DNA from: Conexibacter sp. DBS9H8
GTDB taxonomy: Bacteria; Actinomycetota; Thermoleophilia; Solirubrobacterales; Solirubrobacteraceae
DNA length: 64,000 nt
Direction of reading: 5' to 3'
NCBI RefSeq assembly: GCF_023330685.1
Contig: NZ_CP097128.1
Span: forward strand, 1,178,001-1,242,000
In this document: one piece after another, positions 17,074 through 25,409 of the stretch
How positions within the stretch are numbered: position 1 is the first letter of the stretch
How the letters are laid out: each line of letters begins with the position of its first letter
Translations under genes and position numbers: made by a program
Notes under the pieces: model-generated
The model's database searches: none
What the model saw: the letters and a program-made list of their open reading frames with translations, nothing else
What the model was told of the DNA's origin: nothing

Positions 17074-17871
17074 ATGGCCAGCCGCAAGGAACAGAAGGAG
17101 CGTGCACGACAAGAGCGTCTGGCTCGCGAAGCGGCGTTCGAGGAGGCCACGCGCCGCAAGCGCCTGTTCATGCTCGCCGGCGGCGGCGCGGCGGCGATCG
17201 TAATCGTCGCGATCGTCATTGTGAGCACCATCGCCAGCGGCGGCCCGAGCATCGCGCAGCGGCTCAGCACGCGGGGGTCTGCACCGAAGCTCAAGCTCAG
17301 CTCGCTCGCTTCATTGGGTCACCTCACTGCCCCTCCGCAGCCAACCTCGCTGAGCCCCGAGGGGATCCCAGTCTTCCAGGCACAGGCGCTTGCCGGCACC
17401 GGATCGGCGGCCAGAGGCGAGACCGTCGACGGCATCCAGTGCCAGGGCAGCGAGCAGTCCCTGTTTCACATCCACGCTCATCTAACGATCTTCGTCGACG
17501 GTGCCGCCCGCCAAGTGCCCTACGGCATCGGCATCCCAAACGCACAGGTGCAGAACACTCCGCAGGGCGCATTTGTCGGGGGCGGCAGCTGCCTGTACTG
17601 GCTGCACACCCACGCCGCCGACGGGATCATCCACATCGAGTCCCCGGTCCAGCGCACATTCACGCTCGGCGACTTCTTCGACATCTGGGGGCAGCCGCTG
17701 GGGCCGGCGAGAGTCGGGCCGGCCAGCGGAGCGGTCACCGCCATCTACGACGGCAAGCTCTACGACGGCAACCCGCGTGACATTCCGCTCCAGGCCCACG
17801 CCCAGATCCAACTCGACGTGGGCCGCCCGCTCGTCAAACCGGTATCGATCCACTTCGTTAGCGGCCTTTGA
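17074..17871 (+). CDS. Membrane-anchored His-rich extracytoplasmic protein
   Basis: 265 residues. A highly charged cytoplasmic N-terminus (KEQKERARQERLAREAAFEE) precedes one transmembrane helix (about residues 31-52), then an extracytoplasmic domain. Two His clusters stand out: LFHIHAHLTIFVDG and YWLHTHAADGIIHIESP, each with alternating His on predicted beta strands, as in cupin-like metal sites. The single Cys pair (IQCQG and GSCLYW) may form a disulfide. I recognise it only as an uncharacterised actinobacterial protein type. Between copCD and a Met-rich protein, copper binding is a reasonable guess. No gene is seen in 17872-18079. Confidence 0.75.
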   Translation: MASRKEQKERARQERLAREAAFEEATRRKRLFMLAGGGAAAIVIVAIVIVSTIASGGPSIAQRLSTRGSAPKLKLSSLASLGHLTAPPQPTSLSPEGIPVFQAQALAGTGSAARGETVDGIQCQGSEQSLFHIHAHLTIFVDGAARQVPYGIGIPNAQVQNTPQGAFVGGGSCLYWLHTHAADGIIHIESPVQRTFTLGDFFDIWGQPLGPARVGPASGAVTAIYDGKLYDGNPRDIPLQAHAQIQLDVGRPLVKPVSIHFVSGL

Positions 17872-18079
17872 TCTGTCAGTGCTCGCGGCGCGAGTCGCCG
17901 ACCATCAGGGGTGAGGCGCCCAGAGCCTCTGCGAGCTTCTGGGCGTAGCGGCCGGCGCCACAACCCGCGAGCTGTCGCTGCTCCGCTGAACGACCGAGCG
18001 CCCCGACGGCAACGGTCCGGGCGTGCCGGAAAGGACATCTGCGCGTCCGGATGCGCGCGTGCGAGTGAGATCAGCTCAG

Positions 18080-18264
18080 ATACCGCGCCCGAAAGCACGC
18101 GCTCACATGCTTGCCGTGGTTGTTGATCAAATCCGTCCGAGGCCTAAACTGCTTCATCACCTCGATGAGGTAGGTCCGCTTTTCCACCATCCGAATCACT
18201 CCGTCCAGATGGCCCCACTCGTCTTGAGTCGGTTGACTGCCGAGGGCTTGTACTCCTGCTGCAT
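18080..18264 (-). pseudogene. CsoR-type copper-sensing repressor remnant
   Basis: The ATG at 18264 gives MQQEYKPSAVNRLKT, then a frame break near 18215. The next frame reads GHLDGVIRMVEKRTYLIEVM, the CsoR/RcnR helix core that normally follows RLKrixGQvrGv. The later part is degraded and the usual Cys-His-Cys copper ligands cannot be placed. The ATG is 2 bases after the stop of the Met-rich gene, so the pair was once a copper-responsive operon. The loss may leave the operon under BlaI-type control only. Confidence 0.65.
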
Positions 18265-18266
18265 CG

Positions 18267-18626
18267 TCAACCTCCCATGTACGCATGCATCATCGCCTCC
18301 ATCTGGGGAGGTACCTCGATTATCTGCTCGTACAGGCGCCGCATCCCGCGGTCCCGGAGCATCGCCTCATGCTCACGCACCATCGCCTGGTGCAGCCGGC
18401 GCGTCACAGGGCCGCGCATCATCTTTCCGCGGTGGGCCGCCATCATCTCGGAGGCCCCCCCGACACCGGGCCCGACCATCATTGAGCCGGCGTCCGCCAT
18501 CATCGACGCTTCCGCTGGGCGGGCCTGGGCAGCCGCCGGCGCGGGATTAGCGCTGACCCCGCCAAGATAGCCGACCGTACCGATCGCAACTGCGCCAGCA
18601 GCGGCAGCAATAGCTCGCCTTCGCAT
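18267..18626 (-). CDS. Secreted Met-rich small protein, possible copper-binding
   Basis: 119 residues with an N-terminal signal segment (IAAAAGAVAIGTVGYLGGV) and a processed region very rich in Met: SMMADAGSMMVGPGVGG, SEMMAAHRGKMMRG, MEAMMHAYMGG. Paired and spaced Met plus His is typical of extracytoplasmic Cu(I) carriers. No Cys. It lies directly upstream of the csoR remnant in one transcript and behind candidate site 7, which fits copper handling. Confidence 0.7.
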   Translation of the reverse strand: MRRRAIAAAAGAVAIGTVGYLGGVSANPAPAAAQARPAEASMMADAGSMMVGPGVGGASEMMAAHRGKMMRGPVTRRLHQAMVREHEAMLRDRGMRRLYEQIIEVPPQMEAMMHAYMGG

Positions 18627-18690
18627 CCTGTGCTCCTTCTATCGCCTACGGACTCCACCCGGGGTGGTCGCCTCCTAACACTAGCATTTC

Positions 18691-18707
18691 TACTACCTGG
18701 CGTCGTA
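18691..18707. promoter_or_regulatory. Candidate BlaI-type operator (site 7)
   Basis: TACTAC-ctggc-GTCGTA, the same half-sites and spacing as site 4, 64 bases before the Met-rich gene start. Confidence 0.55.
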
Positions 18708-18838
18708 GCTACAGATTGCATACTCAGGGGTTCTCCGTCCGCGGCCCGCCGCAGCAAGCCTCCTTGAACCTCATGCCCACAACCGGGGCGGCGTGGTAGG
18801 GGTGAGGGCGCAGCGGAGGCTGGGGCGCAACGACTGGC

Positions 18839-19018
18839 GTGCGCTCGGAAAGAACGATCAGCCGGTCGTGCACGAGAGCGATCCAGCGAAGGCGGAGCCG
18901 TCGCTGGAGCTGCTTGCACGCGAGTTACTCAACCCGGTGGGAGCTGTTCTACGTGCGTAACCACGGCACTGTCCCCGGAGGACGCCGAGAAGTGGCGGCT
19001 GTCCGTGGACGGGTACGT
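18839..19018 (+). pseudogene. Molybdopterin sulfite-oxidase-type gene, N-terminal remnant
   Basis: Frames here give AEPSLELLARELLNP, then ELFYVRNHGTVP, then AEKWRLSVDGYV. That order is the usual N-terminus of sulfite oxidase/YedY-like molybdenum enzymes (tpxelFyvRnHgxvPxxdxxxwrLxvdG). Two frame changes are needed. The similarity ends at the TTAG target site of the IS1380 element that starts at 19024. The rest of the enzyme is not found on the far side of the element cluster. Confidence 0.6.
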
Positions 19019-19023
19019 TTTAG

Positions 19024-20668
19024 CCCTGATCCACTGATTCTGTGGGGTGGTTCTGTCCGGGGTCGTGTGAAGAATGACCTCCTGAGCAGGTTAAAAGCGA
19101 CCGATTCCGGCGGTCGCGGCCTGCGATCAGGAGGTCACCTTCATGGTGAACGATGCCACGACGGTCGGACTGGACGGCGTCCAGGTCGTTTTTGATGATG
19201 AGCGGGCGGTGTCTGACGCCGGGATCGCGCTGGTCAGCACGCTCGCGCGGCGCCTTGGGGTCGAGTCACTCGCCGGCCGGCTGATCTCTCTGCGGTCTGA
19301 CCGTCCGGGGGCGGCGAACGCGGGCCGCAAGGTCATGGCGGTCCTGTTCGCGATGGTCCTCGGCGCGGACTGCATCGATGATTGTCAGGTGCTGCGGGCG
19401 GGCCGGACCGGACGGCTGCTCGGCGGGTGGATGCCGGCGCCCTCGACGCTGGGCACGTTCCTGCGCGCGTTCACCTTCGGGCATGTTCGCCAGCTCGACA
19501 AGCTGCTCGGCGACACGCTGGCGCGTGCGTGGCGGGCCGGCGCGGGCCCCGGCCACGCCCGGCTGGTGATCGACATCGACAGCTTCGTCGGGGAGGTGTG
19601 CGGCCCACTGAAACAGGGAGCGGGATACGGGTACACCAAGCTGTTTGGATATCACCCGCTGCTGGCGACCCGGGCCGATACCCGCGAGGCGCTGCACATC
19701 CGACTGCGCAAGGGATCAGCGAACACGCAAAAGGGTGTCAAACGGTTCTGTGAGGAACTGATCGCCCGCGTCGAACGCGCCGGTGCGACCGGGCAAAAGC
19801 TCGTGCGCGCAGACTCGGGGTTCTGGAACATGAAGGTGTTCGAGCTGCTGGAGGCCAAGGGCTGGCAGTACTCCATCGGGGTGCGCAACATCAAGGCTGT
19901 GACCACAGCGATCCATGGGATCGCAGATGGTGACTGGCAGTCGATTGAGTACCCCGACGGCGGTGAAGCCCAGATCGCCGAGACTCTCTACAACAACCGG
20001 CGTCTCATCGTGCGCCGCACCCGCCTGACTGACCCTGAGCAGCTCATGCTCTGGCCGGACTGGCGACACTTCTGCTTCATCACCAACCGCACCGACGCGC
20101 TCGCCCTGGTCGAGGCCGAACACCGTGACCACGCCGTCGTGGAGCAGGTCATCGCCGACCTCAAAGACCAGGCTCTTCAGCACTTTCCCTCCGGTCACTT
20201 CTACGCGAACGCCGCCTGGACCGTGCTCGCCGCACTCGCGCACAACCTGCTCAGATGGACCCAGATCATCGGGCTGCCCAACAGCACCATCCGCGCCGCC
20301 CGCACCCTGCGGCGCCGACTGATCCAGATCACCGGACGGCTGACCCGACACGCACGCGGCTGGACCCTGCACCTCCCCGCCCGCTGGCCCTGGCACGGCG
20401 ACTACCTCGCCGCACTCGCACGGATACGCGCACTCCCAGCCGCCTGACCGGCCGACCGGCCGGTCCCGGCCTCACTGAACTCCCGCCGACCTTCCGCTCA
20501 CCCCGGGCGCGATCACCGCCGCCCCAAACCGACCCCGAAAACCGCTTTGGACCCGATAGCCGAGAGACCTGGCACCCCGTCTCAACCCCGCCAGCACCTC
20601 CCATCAAGCAAGAACCGGCCCAGCGACCGCAAAAAAGAACTCTGACCCAGCCCATCGGTGGATCAGGG
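19024..20668 (+). mobile_element. IS1380-family element, copy 1, complete
   Basis: The 1645-bp element has inverted ends: left CCCTGATCCACTGAT, right (read inward) CCCTGATCCACCGAT. It is flanked by TTTAG at 19019-19023 and 20669-20673; the right copy of TTAG also serves as the left flank of IS1380 copy 2. Target duplications of 4-5 bp are usual for IS1380. The transposase is intact, so the element may be active. It interrupts or follows the sulfite-oxidase remnant. Confidence 0.9.
19143..20447 (+). CDS. IS1380-family transposase
   Basis: 434-residue DDE transposase. Family features include GADCIDDCQVLRAG near residue 75, the PSTLGTFLRAFTFGHVRQLD block, the first catalytic Asp in LVIDIDSFVGEVCG, the second in KLVRADSGFWNMKVFE, and the Glu region in DHAVVEQVIADLKDQALQHFPS. 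An AGGAGG lies 10-15 bases before the ATG. It lies fully within the inverted repeats at 19024 and 20668. The 3' non-coding end (20448-20668) shows nothing else. Confidence 0.95.
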   Translation: MVNDATTVGLDGVQVVFDDERAVSDAGIALVSTLARRLGVESLAGRLISLRSDRPGAANAGRKVMAVLFAMVLGADCIDDCQVLRAGRTGRLLGGWMPAPSTLGTFLRAFTFGHVRQLDKLLGDTLARAWRAGAGPGHARLVIDIDSFVGEVCGPLKQGAGYGYTKLFGYHPLLATRADTREALHIRLRKGSANTQKGVKRFCEELIARVERAGATGQKLVRADSGFWNMKVFELLEAKGWQYSIGVRNIKAVTTAIHGIADGDWQSIEYPDGGEAQIAETLYNNRRLIVRRTRLTDPEQLMLWPDWRHFCFITNRTDALALVEAEHRDHAVVEQVIADLKDQALQHFPSGHFYANAAWTVLAALAHNLLRWTQIIGLPNSTIRAARTLRRRLIQITGRLTRHARGWTLHLPARWPWHGDYLAALARIRALPAA

Positions 20669-20883
20669 TTTAGCCTCGATCCACCGGTCTGATCGCGGAG
20701 ATGGCGTAGTCGGCGCGTGATCGGTCGTTGGGACGGTCGGCGGGCGCTCGGTCGGTGTAGTGGTGGCCGTTCGGGTTGTGGGTGGGGCCAGTTGAGGCCG
20801 TCGCGGTCTTGTTGGCGGCGGTGTTCGGGCAGGCCGAACCTGAGGGTCCCGAGCCGATCGTCGTCGTTGCCCGTGTCGGCGGG

Positions 20884-21414
20884 TCAGGTGAGCGCTGGCA
20901 CGGCCCGTAGTCGCTGCAGCGCGGTGAGGAACTGTGCCTGCCATGGCCAGCGGGCGGGCATTCGGAGTGTCACTCGTCGCGCGGTGCGGGTGATCCGTCC
21001 GGGGATGCTCAGCAGCCGGCGGCGCAGCGTCCGGGCGGTCGGGACGATCGTGTCGGGGAGTCCGATCAGCGTGGTCCACCTGAGCAGGTTGTGCGCCAGT
21101 GCGGCGATCACGGTCCAGGCGGCGTTGGCGAGGAACTTCCCGGACGGGAAGTGCGCGAGCGCTTGGTCCTTGAGGTCACGGATCGCGAGCTCGACCACGG
21201 CATGCTGGCGGTGCTCGGCCTCGACCTGTTCGAGCGGATCTGTTCGGTTGGTGAGAAACGCGTGGTGGCGCCAGTCGGGCCACAGCTCGGCCTGCGCGCC
21301 GACCAGGCGGGTGCGCCTGACGATCAGTCTTTGGCGGCCGAGCATCGTCTGTGCGATCTGCGCCTCTCCGCTCTCGGGGTAGTCCGGAAGGGTCTGCCAG
21401 TCCGAGGGCGTCAC
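20884..21414 (-). pseudogene. IS1380 transposase, C-terminal half
   Basis: 176 codons from SDWQTLPDYPESGEAQIAQT to the C-terminus, including the Glu region HAVVELAIRDLKDQALAHFP. It corresponds to the last 40% of the copy 1 transposase. It starts at the edge of the IS256-type element. Its first residues (VTPSDWQ) overlap in alignment with the end of the N-terminal half (IPEQDWR), so the two halves do not rejoin cleanly. Confidence 0.85.
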
Positions 21415-21417
21415 GCT

Positions 21418-22999
21418 TTCTGTGTAAGCGCTGTGGATAGGTTAACAGTTACTCCTGATTTGTCAACGTGTGGGTGTCAGATTGCAGTGTCAGGGATGCG
21501 GTCGCCGAAATGGATCCGAAACGCGGCCAGCGCCGTGCTCCAGTTGTAGGTGTGGCGCCATTTGCGCTGCGCGCGGGTAATCGCGAGATACAGCAGCTTG
21601 CGGGCCGAATCCTCGTCGGGGAAGCTCCCGCGCGTCTTGATGATCTTGCGGATCTGGCGGTTGAGCGCCTCGATCGTGTTGGTCGTGTACACCGCGCGGC
21701 GCACGTCCGGGGGAAACGCCAAAAACGGGACGATCCGCTCCCAGTTCTCCGTCCAGGCCGCGGAGATCATCGGATACTTGGGATCCCAGCGCTCGGCGAA
21801 CGCTTCCAGCTGGTCCCAGGCGGCGTCGCGGTCAGGCGCGGTATAGATGCGCTTGAGGTCGCCGGCGACCGCGCGGCGGTCCTTGTAGGGCACAAACCGC
21901 AGCGCGGCGCGGACGGCGTGCACCAGGCAGGTCTGCACCCACGCCTTGGGATAAACGGCCTCGATCGCCTCCGCAAAGCCGGTCAGGCCGTCCACGCAGC
22001 AGACCAGCACGTCGCCGACCCCGCGGCTTTTGAGGTCGGTCAACACCTGAAGCCAGAACTTGGCGCCCTCGGTTTGCTGAAACCACATGCCCAGCACGTC
22101 GCGCTCACCCTCGAGGTTGACGCCGATCGCCAGATAGCAGGCGAAGTTGCGGATCGCGTTGCCGTCGCGGATCTTGATGATCAACGCGTCCAAGTACAGG
22201 ATCGGGTAGATCGCCTCCAATGGCCGGGCCTGCCACTCCTTGGCATCTGAGAGCACGCCGGCGGTCACCCGGCTGACGGTCTCGCGGCTGACCCCCGGCC
22301 CGTAGAGATCGCCCATGTAGGTCTCGATCTCCCGGGTGGTCATCCCCCCGGCATACAGGGCGATGATCTTCTCATCCAGCCCCGCCAGCCGCCGCTGACC
22401 CTTTTTGACCAGCTCCGGCTCAAACCGCCCCTGGCGATCGCGCGGGGTCTGGATCGCCACCGGCCCGTTGGCGGTCAGCACCGTCTTCGGGGTCCCGCCA
22501 TTACGACTGTTGCCCGTCCCGCCCGCCGGCGCGTGCCCGGCCGGGTAGCCCAGATGTTCTGAGAGCTCCTCGCCCAGCGCCCGCTCGATCAGCCGCCGCG
22601 TCAGCTCGCCCAGCACCCCGTCCGATCCCAGGATCTCGCCCTCAGAGCGCTTGCCGCGGATCAGCCCGTCCACCAGCCGATCGCTGACCGCCTCGGGCAG
22701 CTGACCGTGCTCGTCGCCCAACGACTCCAACAGCCCGTCGACCAACTCTGAGCGCTGCTGCTCATCCAAGCCAGCGACCATCCGATCCAGCCGCCACTGC
22801 TCCACGGCCTCCTCGACCCGCTCATCGCTGATCCTCGACCGCGGCCGTCGCCCAAACACCTCCCGCCGAGGCGCCGAGGGCTCGCCCAGGGGCTCGCCCC
22901 CGGCGCCACCCAGATCAACACCAGCTCGCTCACAATCAATCTTCTTCTGCTTGGTTGAAGGCATGCTCGTCTCTTTCGATCACGCCTTACACAGACCTT
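21418..22999 (-). mobile_element. IS256-family element inside IS1380 copy 2
   Basis: About 1.58 kb. Both ends contain TCTGTGTAAG reading inward (21419 on the left; 22995 on the right). The adjoining 8-mers are GTCACGCT at 21410-21417 and GTGACGCT at 23000-23007, a possible target duplication with one mismatch. The boundaries are therefore accurate only to a few bases. Confidence 0.8.
21477..22964 (-). CDS. IS256-family (mutator-type) transposase
   Basis: 495 residues, somewhat longer than usual because of an N-terminal extension. The core is classic: ELSEHLGYPAGH, NSRNGGTPKTV, RDRQGRFEPELVKKGQRRL and GMTTREIETYMGDLYG. The first Asp is in YPILYLDALIIKIRDG, the second in VCCVDGLTGFAEAIE, and the Glu in VYTTNTIEALNRQIRKIIK. 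It is intact and probably functional. It is on the same strand as the IS1380 transposase it interrupts. Confidence 0.95.
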   Translation of the reverse strand: MPSTKQKKIDCERAGVDLGGAGGEPLGEPSAPRREVFGRRPRSRISDERVEEAVEQWRLDRMVAGLDEQQRSELVDGLLESLGDEHGQLPEAVSDRLVDGLIRGKRSEGEILGSDGVLGELTRRLIERALGEELSEHLGYPAGHAPAGGTGNSRNGGTPKTVLTANGPVAIQTPRDRQGRFEPELVKKGQRRLAGLDEKIIALYAGGMTTREIETYMGDLYGPGVSRETVSRVTAGVLSDAKEWQARPLEAIYPILYLDALIIKIRDGNAIRNFACYLAIGVNLEGERDVLGMWFQQTEGAKFWLQVLTDLKSRGVGDVLVCCVDGLTGFAEAIEAVYPKAWVQTCLVHAVRAALRFVPYKDRRAVAGDLKRIYTAPDRDAAWDQLEAFAERWDPKYPMISAAWTENWERIVPFLAFPPDVRRAVYTTNTIEALNRQIRKIIKTRGSFPDEDSARKLLYLAITRAQRKWRHTYNWSTALAAFRIHFGDRIPDTAI

Positions 23000-23791
23000 G
23001 TGACGCTCCCGCCAGTCCTGCTCCGGGATCGCCGTGATCGCGGCTTTCACGTGCTTCTGCTGGCGCACACCGATCGTGTAGCTCCAGCCAGCGGCCTGGA
23101 GCCGGTCCATGATCTTGTGGTTCCAGAACCCCGAGTCCGCGCGCAGCAGCTTCGGCCCGCTCGCGCCCGCCCGCTGCACGCGCGGGATCAACTCCTCAAC
23201 GAATCGCAGCGCGCCGCGCGAGGTGTTCGCCGATCCCTTCCGGGCGCGGATATGGAGCACCTCGCCCGTCCCGGCACGGGTCGCGAGGATCGGGTGATAC
23301 CCGCGCTTGTGCGTGTACCCATAGCCGGCGCCCTGCTTGTCATAGCCATAGACCTCACCGACAAACGAGTCCACGTCCACAACCAGCTGACCGTCACCCG
23401 GTCCGGCACCAGCCATCCATGCGCGTGAGAGTGACTCGGCCAGCACGCGGTCGAGCTGACGGACGTGCCCGAAGGTGAACGCCCGCAGGAACGTCCCGAG
23501 CGTCGACGGCGCCGCGACTCCATGCCCGAGCACCGCCTCGGTCTCGCCGGAGCGCAACACGTCACAATCGTCGATGCAATCAGCGCCGAGTGCCATCGCG
23601 GACACCAGCGACATGACCTTCCGTCCCGGGTTCGCCGCCCCGGCGCGATCACCGAGATCGACCATCTCCTCGACCAGCGCCTCGATCCCGAGCCGCCCAG
23701 CAAGGACCGCGGGCAGCATCACCCCCGCGTTCGCGACCGCCCGCTCGTCATCGAACAGCACCCGCGTCGCGTCCGGCAGACCCTTCACCAT
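23000..23791 (-). pseudogene. IS1380 transposase, N-terminal half
   Basis: Reads MVKGLPDATRVLFDDERAVA through the first and second catalytic Asp regions (LVVDVDSFVGEVYG and KLLRADSGFWNHKIMD) to ITAIPEQDWRERH, where it meets the IS256-type element. Beyond that the frame runs into the insertion. It is similar to residues 1-260 of the copy 1 transposase. An upstream AATGACCTCCTGAGCAGG block is shared with copy 1. Confidence 0.88.
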
Positions 23792-23864
23792 GTGGGTGAC
23801 CTCCTGTTGCAGGCCCGCCGTCGCCGCATACGACAGCTTTCTGCCTGCTCAGGAGGTCATTTAA

Positions 23865-25409
23865 GTAACCGTTCAGTCGTCGGGGCCATGGGCAGGGATT
23901 CCTGCTTGGTGCAGCGAATCTTGCGGTTATGGAGCGGGCTGAGGCGGAGGCGATCTTTGACTCGGGGCGTGAGGTGTGTGTTGAGTTCATTCTCGATCTC
24001 GTGGGCCGCTTTGCTCAGCATGAGGAACGTCTGAGGCGGCTGGAGGAGCAGACGCGTCAGGACTCGCGGACGAGTTCCAGACCGCCGTCGCAGGATTCCC
24101 CGAAGTCACGGCAGCAGCGGCGGGCGGAGGCGCGGGAGAAAGCGAAGGAGCTCGCGCGGCGAGAGGGTGAGCGGCGCAGGGCTGGCGGGCAGCCGGGGCA
24201 TCGTGGTGCTGGTCGTGAGCACAAGCCGTCTGATCAGATGGATGAGATCGTTGATCACTACCCGGATGCGTGCGGCGCGTGCGGCGCCGGGTTCGCGGCT
24301 GCGCAGCAGCGGCCGGGTGGCCGGTTCGGTCGCCATCAGGTCGCTGAGCTGCCGCCGATCGGCGTGTTCTTGACCGAGCATCGCACCCACCAGTTGCGCT
24401 GCCGGCACTGCCGTGCGCGGACCAGCGCACAGGTGCCGGAGATCGCTGGCTCGCCGTTCGGGCTGCGGTTGCAGGCGGCGTTGGTGACGTTGACCGCCGC
24501 CTACCGGATCTCGCGGCGGGGGATCACGGAGATCGCTTGTGATCTGTTCGGGGTCACGCTCTCCAAGGGCGCCGCGGACGCGATCTGCCAACGCGCGTCT
24601 GAGGCCTTGGCGGGCCCGTACCTGCAACTCCAGGACTTTGTGCTGGATCAGGGCGCGGTGCATGTCGATGAAACCGGTTGGCGGACCAGCGGCGACGGGC
24701 GCGCGTTGTGGGGCGCGAGTATCCCGGACGCGGTCTTCTTGCAGATCGCCGAGCATTGCAACCGCGAGCAGTTCAACGCGCTGATCGGCAGCGGCTATGA
24801 CGGGATCGTGATCTCCGACCGTTGGCCCGGATACAACCACCTGGACCCCAACCAGCGCCAGGCGTGCTGGTCACATCTTCAGCGCGACTTCCGCAAACAT
24901 GCCGACGGGCTCGCGGAGCAGAAGACCTTCGGTGAGCACGGCGGGCACCTGACCAAGCAGGTGTTCGCCGCGTGGCGCGCCTACCAGCACGACCATCACG
25001 ACCGCGCCCGGCTGCAGGCCGAGATCGCGCCGATCCAGGAACAACTACGAGAGCTACTCGAGCACGCCAGCGCGAAGAAGGCGCGCAACCGCTGGCACCG
25101 CGGGTTCGCGAACAACCTGCTGAAGATCTGGCCCGCGCTCTGGACCTTCACCCTGATCGATGGTGTCGAGCCGACGAACAACCCCGCCGAACGAGCCTTG
25201 CGCGCACCCGTGATCCACCGCAAAGTCTCGCTCGGCACCCAAAGCGACAACGGCGAACGATTCGCCGAACGCGCCCTCTCCGCCGCCGGCACCTGCCGAT
25301 TGCAACACCGCTCACTGTTCACCTACCTCAGCGAACTAATCACCGCTCACAACCGCGGCGACCCATTCCCGCAGCTCGCCTGAGCTGGCCCCACGGACTG
25401 AACAGTTAC
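23865..25409 (+). mobile_element. IS66-family (ISBst12-like) element with 8-bp target duplication
   Basis: 1545 bp. The left end is GTAACCGTTCAGTC and the right end, read inward, GTAACTGTTCAGTC. Perfect 8-bp direct repeats TCATTTAA lie at 23857-23864 and 25410-25417. It sits in the leader of IS1380 copy 2. It carries only the transposase gene, without the small accessory frames of classical IS66, as in the ISBst12 group. Confidence 0.92.
23929..25383 (+). CDS. IS66-family transposase
   Basis: 484 residues. N-terminal coiled coil (QHEERLRRLEEQTRQDSRTS) followed by the SSRPPSQDSPKS and GGQPGHRG signatures of IS66. A zinc-finger-like stretch has CGACGAGF and LRCRHCRA. The catalytic core is AVHVDETGWRTSGDGRALWG (first Asp), IVISDRWPGYNHLDP (second Asp) and GVEPTNNPAERALRAPVIHR (Glu). 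All key residues are present, so it is likely functional. Confidence 0.95.
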   Translation: MERAEAEAIFDSGREVCVEFILDLVGRFAQHEERLRRLEEQTRQDSRTSSRPPSQDSPKSRQQRRAEAREKAKELARREGERRRAGGQPGHRGAGREHKPSDQMDEIVDHYPDACGACGAGFAAAQQRPGGRFGRHQVAELPPIGVFLTEHRTHQLRCRHCRARTSAQVPEIAGSPFGLRLQAALVTLTAAYRISRRGITEIACDLFGVTLSKGAADAICQRASEALAGPYLQLQDFVLDQGAVHVDETGWRTSGDGRALWGASIPDAVFLQIAEHCNREQFNALIGSGYDGIVISDRWPGYNHLDPNQRQACWSHLQRDFRKHADGLAEQKTFGEHGGHLTKQVFAAWRAYQHDHHDRARLQAEIAPIQEQLRELLEHASAKKARNRWHRGFANNLLKIWPALWTFTLIDGVEPTNNPAERALRAPVIHRKVSLGTQSDNGERFAERALSAAGTCRLQHRSLFTYLSELITAHNRGDPFPQLA

